DNA from: GCA-2733415 sp964635575
Lineage (GTDB): Bacteria > Bacteroidota > Bacteroidia > Flavobacteriales > Flavobacteriaceae
Length of the DNA: 10,888 nt
Direction: 5' to 3'
Assembly (NCBI GenBank): GCA_964635575.1
Contig: CAZWNY010000062.1
Coordinates: 1 to 10,888 of the forward strand
Shown piece by piece: positions 1 to 6,384 of the stretch. The notes under the pieces are model-generated. The model did no database searches. It was given only the letters and a program-made list of their open reading frames with translations, and was not told the origin of the DNA. The position numbers were made by a program, and so were the translations under genes. Position 1 is the stretch's first letter. Every line of letters starts with the position of its first letter.

Positions 1-1
1 G

Positions 2-3000
2 GGAGCGCCATTTTTTCAAATGCTCGGTGCATTTTTTGCATTTTTTGCATTTGGTAACACTTCAAACATTGCTTTAATGGTAAATATGATGTCCGTTTTT
101 TCGAGCGCATTTACAATTTTATTTTTATTTTTTACCATTAGTATAATTTCAAGAAAATTAGTCGTAAAAGATATCAAAAACATTAGTCAAAGTAAAGCAA
201 TTTCAATTTTAGGAAGCGCAACTATTGGTGCATTAGCATTTGCATTTTCAGATACTTTTTGGTTTAATGCCGTAGAAACAGAAGTGTATGCCATGGCAAC
301 CTGCATTATGTCAATTTTATTTTGGTTAGGTTTAAAATGGGAAGAAAACATGCATAAACCTAAAGGAAACCGTTGGTTACTATTAATCGCATTCGTAATT
401 GGATTATCCTTTGGAGTACACTTTATGGGGCTATTAACCATTCCTGCATTAGGATTAATCTACTATTTTAAAAACTATAAAACCGTAACGGTAAAAAACT
501 TTATCATCGCAAATGTTTCAGTAGTAGCGGTATTATTATTTGTTTTTAAAATGCTGCTACCAAATGCGTTAAAATTCTTTGGATGGATGGAAGTGTCTTT
601 AGTAAACAATTTTGGTTTGCCATTTCATTCGGGTTCAATAGTTGCTTTTTTAATAGTAGTAGCCGCATTTTATTATACTTTAAATTACACTCGTAAACAC
701 GGTTATGTAACCGCAAATACACTTACACTGTGTGTTTTATTTATTGCTATTGGTTTTTCATCTTGGATTATGTTGCCCATCCGTGCAAACGCAGGAACAA
801 CTATTAACGAAAATAACCCTAGTAATGCAAGAGAGCTATTAGCATATTACAATTTAGAACAATATCCTTCAAACCCATTTTTATTTGGACCACAATTTAC
901 CGATCAATATGCAGGATATAACGAAAACGACCCATATAAGGATGACAAACCAAAATATGAACAAAATCATAAATTAGGAAAATATGTAATTGTAAATAAT
1001 TTTAAAAATGCAGGATTAAACCCAAACCCTAATCACGTAGCATTTTTTCCAAGAATGTGGAGCCAAGGAAATGCCGAACGGTATTTAGAATTTATGAATA
1101 TTCAGGTTCATGTAAAATCAAAACATTTTAATAAAAAGGAATTGCGTCAAATTGTAGAAGAATTTAATAACGATGTACAAACAAACCAAATTTCTGCTGA
1201 AGAACAGCTAAGTTTTATTAAAAAATTCAGTCAATATATTGACATTGAAAAACCAAGCGCAATAGAAAACTTTAGTTTCATGTTTCAATATCAATTAGGA
1301 TATATGTATGTGCGTTATTTACTATGGAACTTTGTTGGAAAACAAGACGACATACAAGGAAAATTAAACAATAATGGAAATTGGATTAGCGGAATTAATG
1401 TTATAGATAGCTTTATTTTAGGAGTTTCGCAAAAAGACCTTCCAAAAGATATAAAAAACAACAAAGGACGAAACACTTATTTCTTTTTGCCGTTTATATT
1501 AGGGATTTTAGGACTCCTGTTTGTAGCTAAAAAAGATCCAAAACTTTTCTGGACATTACTTGTGTTTTTCTTATTCACAGGGCTAGCTATACAAGTATAT
1601 ACTAATGTTCGTCCATTTGAACCACGAGAGCGAGATTACTCCGTAGTAGGTTCATTTTATGTTTTTTCAATATGGATTGGCATTGGAGTAATGAGTTTGT
1701 ATTACGGCTTTAAAAAATATCTTTCTAAAAAAATAAGCGCACCTTTAGTAATCATATTATGCCTATTAGCAGTACCATTATTAATGGCAACTCAAAACTG
1801 GGACGATCACGATCGCTCTAACAAATACACAGCACAATCTATGGCAAAAGCATACTTAGATTCTTGCCAAGAAAATGCATTACTATTCACCATTGGAGAC
1901 AACGACACCTTTGCCTTATGGTACTTACAAGAAATCGAACATTATCGCACCGATGTGCGTGTAATTAACACTAGCTTGTTCGCAACCGATTGGTATATTG
2001 ACCAAATGAAACGAAAAGCGTACAAAAGCGATCCAATACCATCACAATTAACCCATAAGAAATACCGTTGGGGAACACGTGACATGATTATCTATCAAGA
2101 ACGCACCAAAGACACCATTAATATAAAAACATTAATTGATTTTATTGAATCTGACAAAGAAACGGCAATGGTAGAAATGCAAAGCGGACAAAAACATCAT
2201 ACTTTTCCTTCAAAAAACATTTATGTTCCAGTAGATAAAGCTACGGTATTAAATAATGGTATCGTAAGCCTTAAAAATTCAAATAAAATAGTAGACAACC
2301 TATTTTTACACATTAATAAAGATGTATTAGGAAAACAAAACCTATTAATGCTCGATATTTTAGCCAATAATAACTGGGAACGACCTATCTACTTTTCTGG
2401 AGGAAGCAATGATCCTGCAGAATTTTTATGGCTAAAAGATTACTTACAATATGATGGGTTAATTTACAAATTAGTGCCAATTCATTCGCCAATAACAAAA
2501 GAAAACCCTTTTGATATGGGATTCATCGATACAGATGTTTCTTATAAAAAAATTATGGCATGGAATTGGGGAAATTCAGGATCGGATAAAATTTATCATG
2601 ATGTAGAAACACGAACTAATGCATTTAGCTATCGTTCAGCAATAGCAAGAGTAGTAGAAAAATTAATACTCGAAAAAAAGTTTAAAAAAGCAGAAAATTT
2701 ATTAGATTTAGGAATGGAAAAAATGCCCGTTAATAAATTTAAAATGTACACTTTAGTAGAACCCTTTATTGAATCCTATTACCAAATAAACAAACCTAAA
2801 AAAGCACGTAAAGTATATGGTGACTTATCACTTATGTATAACGATCATTTACGATATTACAACACACTTCCTTTAAATGAACAATTGCTAATAACAGACG
2901 ACATAATAACTGATTTAGAACGCTACAAATCCATACTAATTACCAGTATAGAAAACAAAGACAAAGCACTTATTAAAACCGAAATACCAAGCTATTTAAC

Positions 3001-3343
3001 AACCATGCAAAACTTTAAACCTTTAATGCAAAAAGTGGGATATACCATTAGTATTAATCGATTAATTGAAGGACTATACAAAGTAAAAATGAATACCGAA
3101 GCAAGAAACCTGTATTTAGATGAAGTAACTAAAATTCAACACAATTTAGGATTAGCAAGTAAATTGTCTAAAGAAAAAGTTTACGATTATGCTGAAAATA
3201 TTTTACAAGACATTACTGATTATAAGCGAATGCTACGCGTAGTAGATAAATATGAAGACAGTTTGTTTTTTAAAGCCGAAAAAACAAAATTTGACAACAC
3301 TTTAGATCAATTAGAAAACTTTTTTAAAAAAGAAGAAAAATAA
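2..3343 (+). CDS. DUF2723 / GT117-type membrane protein, putative protein O-mannosyltransferase-like (5' partial)
   Basis: Large polytopic membrane protein of the DUF2723 family, which includes human TMEM260, a protein O-mannosyltransferase (CAZy GT117). A role in envelope protein O-glycosylation is inferred; donor and acceptor are unknown. The frame is open to the left edge and reads GAPFFQM before the first in-window ATG at position 20. In relatives this matches the middle of a conserved PPGAP segment, so ATG 20 is internal and roughly 40-50 residues, including the expected conserved acidic N-terminal motif, are missing. Counting from ATG 20, hydrophobic helices lie at about 15-45, 60-105, 118-150, 160-182, 205-222 and 232-255, then at 488-505, 510-530, 545-568 and 574-592. 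Conserved-looking motifs are NAVETEVYAM (83-92), PFEPRERDY (532-540), NWDDHDR (593-599) and GDNDTF (626-631). The soluble C-terminus from about 870 is helical and TPR-like. tadA starts 3 bp after the stop. Family assignment is firm, activity is not. Confidence 0.85.
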   Translation, partial: GAPFFQMLGAFFAFFAFGNTSNIALMVNMMSVFSSAFTILFLFFTISIISRKLVVKDIKNISQSKAISILGSATIGALAFAFSDTFWFNAVETEVYAMATCIMSILFWLGLKWEENMHKPKGNRWLLLIAFVIGLSFGVHFMGLLTIPALGLIYYFKNYKTVTVKNFIIANVSVVAVLLFVFKMLLPNALKFFGWMEVSLVNNFGLPFHSGSIVAFLIVVAAFYYTLNYTRKHGYVTANTLTLCVLFIAIGFSSWIMLPIRANAGTTINENNPSNARELLAYYNLEQYPSNPFLFGPQFTDQYAGYNENDPYKDDKPKYEQNHKLGKYVIVNNFKNAGLNPNPNHVAFFPRMWSQGNAERYLEFMNIQVHVKSKHFNKKELRQIVEEFNNDVQTNQISAEEQLSFIKKFSQYIDIEKPSAIENFSFMFQYQLGYMYVRYLLWNFVGKQDDIQGKLNNNGNWISGINVIDSFILGVSQKDLPKDIKNNKGRNTYFFLPFILGILGLLFVAKKDPKLFWTLLVFFLFTGLAIQVYTNVRPFEPRERDYSVVGSFYVFSIWIGIGVMSLYYGFKKYLSKKISAPLVIILCLLAVPLLMATQNWDDHDRSNKYTAQSMAKAYLDSCQENALLFTIGDNDTFALWYLQEIEHYRTDVRVINTSLFATDWYIDQMKRKAYKSDPIPSQLTHKKYRWGTRDMIIYQERTKDTINIKTLIDFIESDKETAMVEMQSGQKHHTFPSKNIYVPVDKATVLNNGIVSLKNSNKIVDNLFLHINKDVLGKQNLLMLDILANNNWERPIYFSGGSNDPAEFLWLKDYLQYDGLIYKLVPIHSPITKENPFDMGFIDTDVSYKKIMAWNWGNSGSDKIYHDVETRTNAFSYRSAIARVVEKLILEKKFKKAENLLDLGMEKMPVNKFKMYTLVEPFIESYYQINKPKKARKVYGDLSLMYNDHLRYYNTLPLNEQLLITDDIITDLERYKSILITSIENKDKALIKTEIPSYLTTMQNFKPLMQKVGYTISINRLIEGLYKVKMNTEARNLYLDEVTKIQHNLGLASKLSKEKVYDYAENILQDITDYKRMLRVVDKYEDSLFFKAEKTKFDNTLDQLENFFKKEEK
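29..52 (+). repeat. 9-bp tandem repeat (about 2.7 copies) inside the DUF2723 gene
   Basis: The unit GCATTTTTT occurs at 29-37 and 38-46, followed by GCATTT at 47-52. It is in frame and encodes Ala-Phe-Phe repeats in a hydrophobic segment. Copy change would add or remove three residues without shifting frame, so it is not a classical phase-variation switch. Confidence 0.6.
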
Positions 3344-3346
3344 TTT

Positions 3347-3796
3347 ATGTTAGCACCATTACCAGACAGTTATTTTATGCAAAAAGCATTACAGGAAGCA
3401 ACATTAGCTTTCGAAAAAGATGAAGTTCCTGTTGGTGTGGTAATCGTAATAGATGAACGCATTATAGCAAGAGGACACAACCTTACCGAAACGCTAAACG
3501 ATGTTACTGCACATGCCGAAATGCAAGCTATAACAGCAGCAGCAAATTTTTTAGGTGGAAAGTATTTAAAAAAATGCACACTTTATGTAACTCTAGAGCC
3601 TTGTCAAATGTGTGCAGGCGCATTGTACTGGAGTCAAATAAAAAAAATAGTATATGGTGCAAAAGACATAGAAAGAGGTTGCACAACCTTAAATACAAAA
3701 CTACACCCAAAAACACAAATAATAGGCGGAATACTTGCAAATGAATGTTCTGAAATATTAAAACGTTTTTTTATAGAAAAAAGAAATTTAAACTAG
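3347..3796 (+). CDS. tadA: tRNA-specific adenosine-34 deaminase
   Basis: Zinc-dependent cytidine/deoxycytidylate deaminase-fold enzyme that converts A34 to inosine in the tRNA anticodon (tRNA-Arg ACG in bacteria), a cytoplasmic and usually essential reaction. At 149 residues it has the normal family length. The catalytic HAE motif is at H56-A57-E58, where Glu58 would be the proton shuttle, and PCQMC supplies C86 and C89. His56, Cys86 and Cys89 are the zinc ligands; the spacing matches E. coli TadA closely. The start is chosen because the N-terminus (PLPDSYFMQKALQEA) aligns with the usual first helix, and Met11 would cut into it. There is no Shine-Dalgarno; the leader is A-rich. It lies 3 bp after the DUF2723 stop, so it is probably translated from the same mRNA. 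It ends in TAG. A guanine or cytosine deaminase paralogue is a less likely alternative because the TadA-like C-terminal helix (LKRFFIEKR) is present. Confidence 0.95.
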   Translation: MLAPLPDSYFMQKALQEATLAFEKDEVPVGVVIVIDERIIARGHNLTETLNDVTAHAEMQAITAAANFLGGKYLKKCTLYVTLEPCQMCAGALYWSQIKKIVYGAKDIERGCTTLNTKLHPKTQIIGGILANECSEILKRFFIEKRNLN

Positions 3797-3903
3797 GTTT
3801 TTGTTACGCTATTTTTAATCTATAATTTTTTATGACAATCGTATTTCTTCGAATATTTCCAAATCTTTGTTTTTTATCAGTATTTATTAAAAGTATTAAA
3901 AAT

Positions 3904-3923
3904 AAAAACAAGAGTTTTTCTTG
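3904..3923 (+). terminator. Weak overlapping hairpins downstream of tadA (possible terminator)
   Basis: AAAAAC (3904-3909) can pair with GTTTTT (3914-3919) around AAGA. Alternatively CAAGA (3909-3913) can pair with TCTTG (3919-3923) around GTTTT. The two are mutually exclusive, short and low in GC, and lie about 110 nt past the tadA stop. A terminator role is only a possibility. Confidence 0.2.
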
Positions 3924-3964
3924 CCTTTAAAACTATGTAAATACACATTTCCCTATTTTTTTAA

Positions 3965-3972
3965 TACCTTTG
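3965..3972 (+). promoter_or_regulatory. Bacteroidota-type -7 promoter element upstream of the phosphoesterase gene
   Basis: TACCTTTG matches the Bacteroidota -7 consensus TAnnTTTG and ends 19 nt before the ATG at 3992. This would give a very short leader. No TTG is found at the expected 17-23 bp upstream (the nearest is 3921-3923), so the -33 half is weak or absent. The identical octamer occurs upstream of trkA. Confidence 0.5.
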
Positions 3973-3991
3973 TTAGCTAATTACAATAAAA

Positions 3992-4891
3992 ATGTATTCG
4001 AATTTTAGACTTACAAGAGCTTACAACCAAGCGAAAATTATTGAGTATAATGCCGATGATAAATTTATTTTATTCAGCGATTGCCATAGAGGAGACAATA
4101 GTTTTGCAGATGAATTTTCTAACAATAAAAACATTTATTATCACGCTTTAAATTATTATTACGAAAACGATTTTCAATATTGTGAGTTAGGTGATGGTGA
4201 TGAGTTATGGGAAAACACTTCGTTTTCCTCCATTTTTAATACACATAAAAATGTATATTTATTACAACAAAAATTTCATCAAAAACAAAGGTTACATCTT
4301 ATTTGGGGAAACCATGATATGGTATATCGAAAACCTAAAAATGTAACTAAAAATTTAACTTCTTATTTTGATGCAAAAACAGGAAAAACAGAACCTTTAT
4401 TTGAAAACCTAAGGTACAATGAGGCTATTGTGTTAAGAAACAGCGATACTTGTCAAGAGCTGTTTTTAGCACACGGACATCAAGCAGATTGGTGGAATTA
4501 CATTTTTTGGAAATGGAGTCGATTTTTTGTACGAATACTTTGGAAGCCTTTGCAAATAATGGGTGTTTCAGACCCTACAAGTCCTGCCAAAAACTACAAG
4601 GAACTTATAAAAATAGAACGTCGAATTAAAAAATGGATTAGCGGTAACAATAACCTGATTACTATTATTGGACATACACACCGTCCACGATTCCCAAAGG
4701 CAGGAAACATTCCTTTATTTAATGATGGAAGTTGTGTTCATCCAAGAAGCATTACGGGTATTGAAATAGAAAACAATAAAATTTGCTTAATAAAATGGAG
4801 TATTAAAACTCAAAAAAATGGAACACTACAAATTAAACGTACCATTTTAGAAGGACCAACAAAGATTGAAGATTATAGAAAAAAACCTTAA
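3992..4891 (+). CDS. Calcineurin-like metallophosphoesterase of the SDCHRGD type, substrate unknown
   Basis: A 299-residue predicted dinuclear-metal phosphoesterase. All the motif blocks of the superfamily are present in order: SDCHRGDN (metal ligands D30 and H32), GDGDE (D68), GNHD (N107, H108, D109), AHGHQ (H161) and GHTH (H228, H230). It should therefore be catalytically competent. Between H161 and GHTH lies a stretch of about 25 residues (167-191) very rich in Trp, Phe, Ile and Arg, which could lie on a membrane surface or form a substrate cap. LpxH-type lipid pyrophosphatases share the fold and a lid insert, but the motifs here (SDCHRGD, GDGDELW) differ, so I do not call it LpxH. No signal peptide is seen; a cytoplasmic or peripheral membrane location is likely. 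It stands alone with its own promoter-like element. The ATG lies in an A-rich context without Shine-Dalgarno. Domain assignment is secure; substrate cannot be told. Confidence 0.9.
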   Translation: MYSNFRLTRAYNQAKIIEYNADDKFILFSDCHRGDNSFADEFSNNKNIYYHALNYYYENDFQYCELGDGDELWENTSFSSIFNTHKNVYLLQQKFHQKQRLHLIWGNHDMVYRKPKNVTKNLTSYFDAKTGKTEPLFENLRYNEAIVLRNSDTCQELFLAHGHQADWWNYIFWKWSRFFVRILWKPLQIMGVSDPTSPAKNYKELIKIERRIKKWISGNNNLITIIGHTHRPRFPKAGNIPLFNDGSCVHPRSITGIEIENNKICLIKWSIKTQKNGTLQIKRTILEGPTKIEDYRKKP

Positions 4892-4935
4892 TTACACCAT
4901 CTTGCTTGTACTAAAAAAACACTTGCGTAATTAAG
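4887..4935 (+). repeat. 9-bp inverted repeat at the 3' end of the phosphoesterase gene
   Basis: CTTAATTAC (4887-4895), which includes the TAA stop, is perfectly complementary to GTAATTAAG (4927-4935), with a 31-nt spacer. The arms are nearly all AT and no U-tract follows, so this is a weak terminator candidate and may be chance in AT-rich DNA. Confidence 0.3.
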
Positions 4936-4949
4936 AAAAAACAACTGCA

Positions 4950-4979
4950 TTGTTATTTATGTAATAAACCTTACCTTTG
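4950..4979 (+). promoter_or_regulatory. Bacteroidota-type promoter of the trkA-trkH operon
   Basis: TTG at 4950-4952, a 19-bp spacer, and TACCTTTG at 4972-4979 match the Bacteroidota consensus (TTG-N17-23-TAnnTTTG). Transcription should begin a few bases after 4979, leaving a leader of about 40 nt before the ATG at 5028. The spacer itself contains a short dyad, TTATT (4953-4957) and AATAA (4963-4967). This is the clearest promoter in the window. Confidence 0.7.
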
Positions 4980-5003
4980 TAGGCTTTCAAAACAGAAAAT
5001 AAT

Positions 5004-5018
5004 TTCGTTATAAACGAA
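5004..5018 (+). promoter_or_regulatory. 15-bp dyad in the trkA leader, possible operator or RNA hairpin
   Basis: TTCGTTATAAACGAA is a perfect 6-3-6 palindrome lying between the predicted transcription start and the trkA ATG, ending 9 nt before it. It could bind a dimeric regulator or form a small hairpin near the ribosome entry site. No regulator gene lies nearby, so the function is a guess. Confidence 0.35.
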
Positions 5019-5027
5019 TCTTAATAT

Positions 5028-6377
5028 ATGAAAATAATAATAGCAGGAGCAGGAGCAGTCGGTTTTCACTTGGCAAAATTACTCTCTAATGAAGCACAAG
5101 ACATCACCTTAATAGACAACAATAAGGAAAGTTTAGCTTACGCGGATAATCATTTAGACATTAAAGTAATTAACGGAAATGCAACATCTTTAAGTATTTT
5201 AAAAGAAGCTAATATTAATAGTACCGACTTATTAATTGCAGTAACTTCATCTGAAACCACCAATATAACCGTTTGCGTTTTAGCAAAACAATTAGGAGCA
5301 AAACGGACTATTGCACGAATTTCAAATGATGAATTTATTGAACATAAAGACGAAATGCAGTTCGATAAATTAGGGATTGATGAGTTAATTTCGCCAGAAG
5401 CCTTAGCTGCAACGGAAATAGAAATGTTACTAAACGAATCCGTTTTTAATGAACATTGCGAATTTGAAAACGGTGCATTAACCATGTTTGGGTTAAGATT
5501 ATCTCGCACCGCTGCCTTTGTAGGTAAGTCGGTTAAAGAAGCAGCGGCAATTTTCCCTGAAATTCATTTTGTTCCCATTGCTATTCGGCGTTTTGGAACA
5601 CAATTCACCTTAATACCAAGAGGAGATACTATTTTTAAAGAACGTGATCAGGTTTATTTTATAACCTCTTCAGGTGGAGTAGAAGAATTATATCGCTTAT
5701 CAGGAAAAGTACGAGAAGAAATTAAGAACGTTATGATTTTAGGCGGAAGTAGAATAGGGGAAAAAACCGCCAAAAGTTTATGCGCACATAAATTTAATGT
5801 AAAATTAATTGAAAAAAATAAAGAAAAAGCGTTTGAATTAGCAGATAAGTTGCCAAAAGCGTTAATAATTAATGCAGACGGGAGAAATGTAGAACTCTTA
5901 GAGGAAGAAAATATTGATGAAATGGACGCTTTTGTTGCTGTTACAGGAAACTCAGAAACCAATATAATGTCTTGCTTAATGGCAAAATCAAAAGGCGTTA
6001 AAAAAACAGTAGCACTAGTCGAAAACATCGATTACTTTCAATTATCCCAATCTATAGGAGTAGATACCTTAGTAAATAAAAAATTAATTGCTGCTAACAC
6101 TATTTTTAGATACATTAGAAAAGGAGATGTACTTGCCGTTTCACAATTAAATAATTTAAACGCCGAGTTATTAGAATTTGAAGTAAAAGAAACTTCTAAA
6201 ATATGCAATAAATATATTAAAAATGTTGCTTTTCCTCGTTCAGCAATTATTGGCGGAGTTATCCGTAATGACGTAGGATTAACAGCGTTAGGTAATTTTA
6301 AAATCCAAGCAAAAGACAAAGTAGTAGTTTGCTGTTTACCAAGATCTATTTCTAAGGTAGAAGATTTATTTTTATAA
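5028..6377 (+). CDS. trkA: Trk potassium uptake system regulatory subunit TrkA
   Basis: Cytoplasmic peripheral subunit that assembles into a gating ring under TrkH and controls K+ flux in response to NAD(H) and adenine nucleotides. The protein has the classic duplicated layout in 449 residues, close to the E. coli length (458): first Rossmann RCK-N domain at about 1-120 with GAGAVG (7-12) and the ribose-binding acid D30 at the end of strand 2, an RCK-C domain at about 140-225, a second Rossmann domain from 233 with GGSRIG (239-244), and a second RCK-C at about 370-449. The second glycine motif is less canonical, as in other TrkA proteins. The start is unambiguous because the first strand MKIIIAGAG begins at Met1. 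trkH follows 7 bp after the stop, so the pair forms an operon expressed from the promoter at 4950-4979. No Shine-Dalgarno is seen. Confidence 0.95.
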   Translation: MKIIIAGAGAVGFHLAKLLSNEAQDITLIDNNKESLAYADNHLDIKVINGNATSLSILKEANINSTDLLIAVTSSETTNITVCVLAKQLGAKRTIARISNDEFIEHKDEMQFDKLGIDELISPEALAATEIEMLLNESVFNEHCEFENGALTMFGLRLSRTAAFVGKSVKEAAAIFPEIHFVPIAIRRFGTQFTLIPRGDTIFKERDQVYFITSSGGVEELYRLSGKVREEIKNVMILGGSRIGEKTAKSLCAHKFNVKLIEKNKEKAFELADKLPKALIINADGRNVELLEEENIDEMDAFVAVTGNSETNIMSCLMAKSKGVKKTVALVENIDYFQLSQSIGVDTLVNKKLIAANTIFRYIRKGDVLAVSQLNNLNAELLEFEVKETSKICNKYIKNVAFPRSAIIGGVIRNDVGLTALGNFKIQAKDKVVVCCLPRSISKVEDLFL

Positions 6378-6383
6378 ACGAAT
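6372..6383 (+). repeat. 12-mer shared by the trkA and trkH translation start regions
   Basis: TTATAAACGAAT at 6372-6383 is identical to 5008-5019. The first copy ends 8 nt before the trkA ATG and forms the right part of the leader dyad. The second overlaps the trkA stop codon and ends 1 nt before the trkH ATG. Chance is not excluded given the AT-rich composition. Confidence 0.4.
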
Positions 6384-6384
6384 T

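Noticed and set aside
20..22. ATG as start codon of the DUF2723 gene
   Set aside because: The reading frame continues upstream to the window edge with conserved family residues, so this Met is internal.
3797..3991. Small gene or structured RNA in the 195-bp gap after tadA
   Set aside because: I see no ORF with a credible start and composition, and only weak AT-rich stems plus a promoter-like element.
3992..4891. Calling the phosphoesterase LpxH
   Set aside because: It shares the fold and an insert but has SDCHRGD and GDGDE in place of typical LpxH motifs and no lipid A genes nearby.
4980..5027. Potassium or c-di-AMP riboswitch in the trkA leader
   Set aside because: The leader is only about 40 nt, too short for a known riboswitch aptamer such as ydaO/yuaA; only a small dyad is present.
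5150..6319. Minus-strand open frames opposite trkA
   Set aside because: They are Ser/Phe/Ile-rich antisense translations of an intact trkA with no recognisable domain or leader; similar antisense frames opposite DUF2723, tadA and metG were dropped for the same reason.
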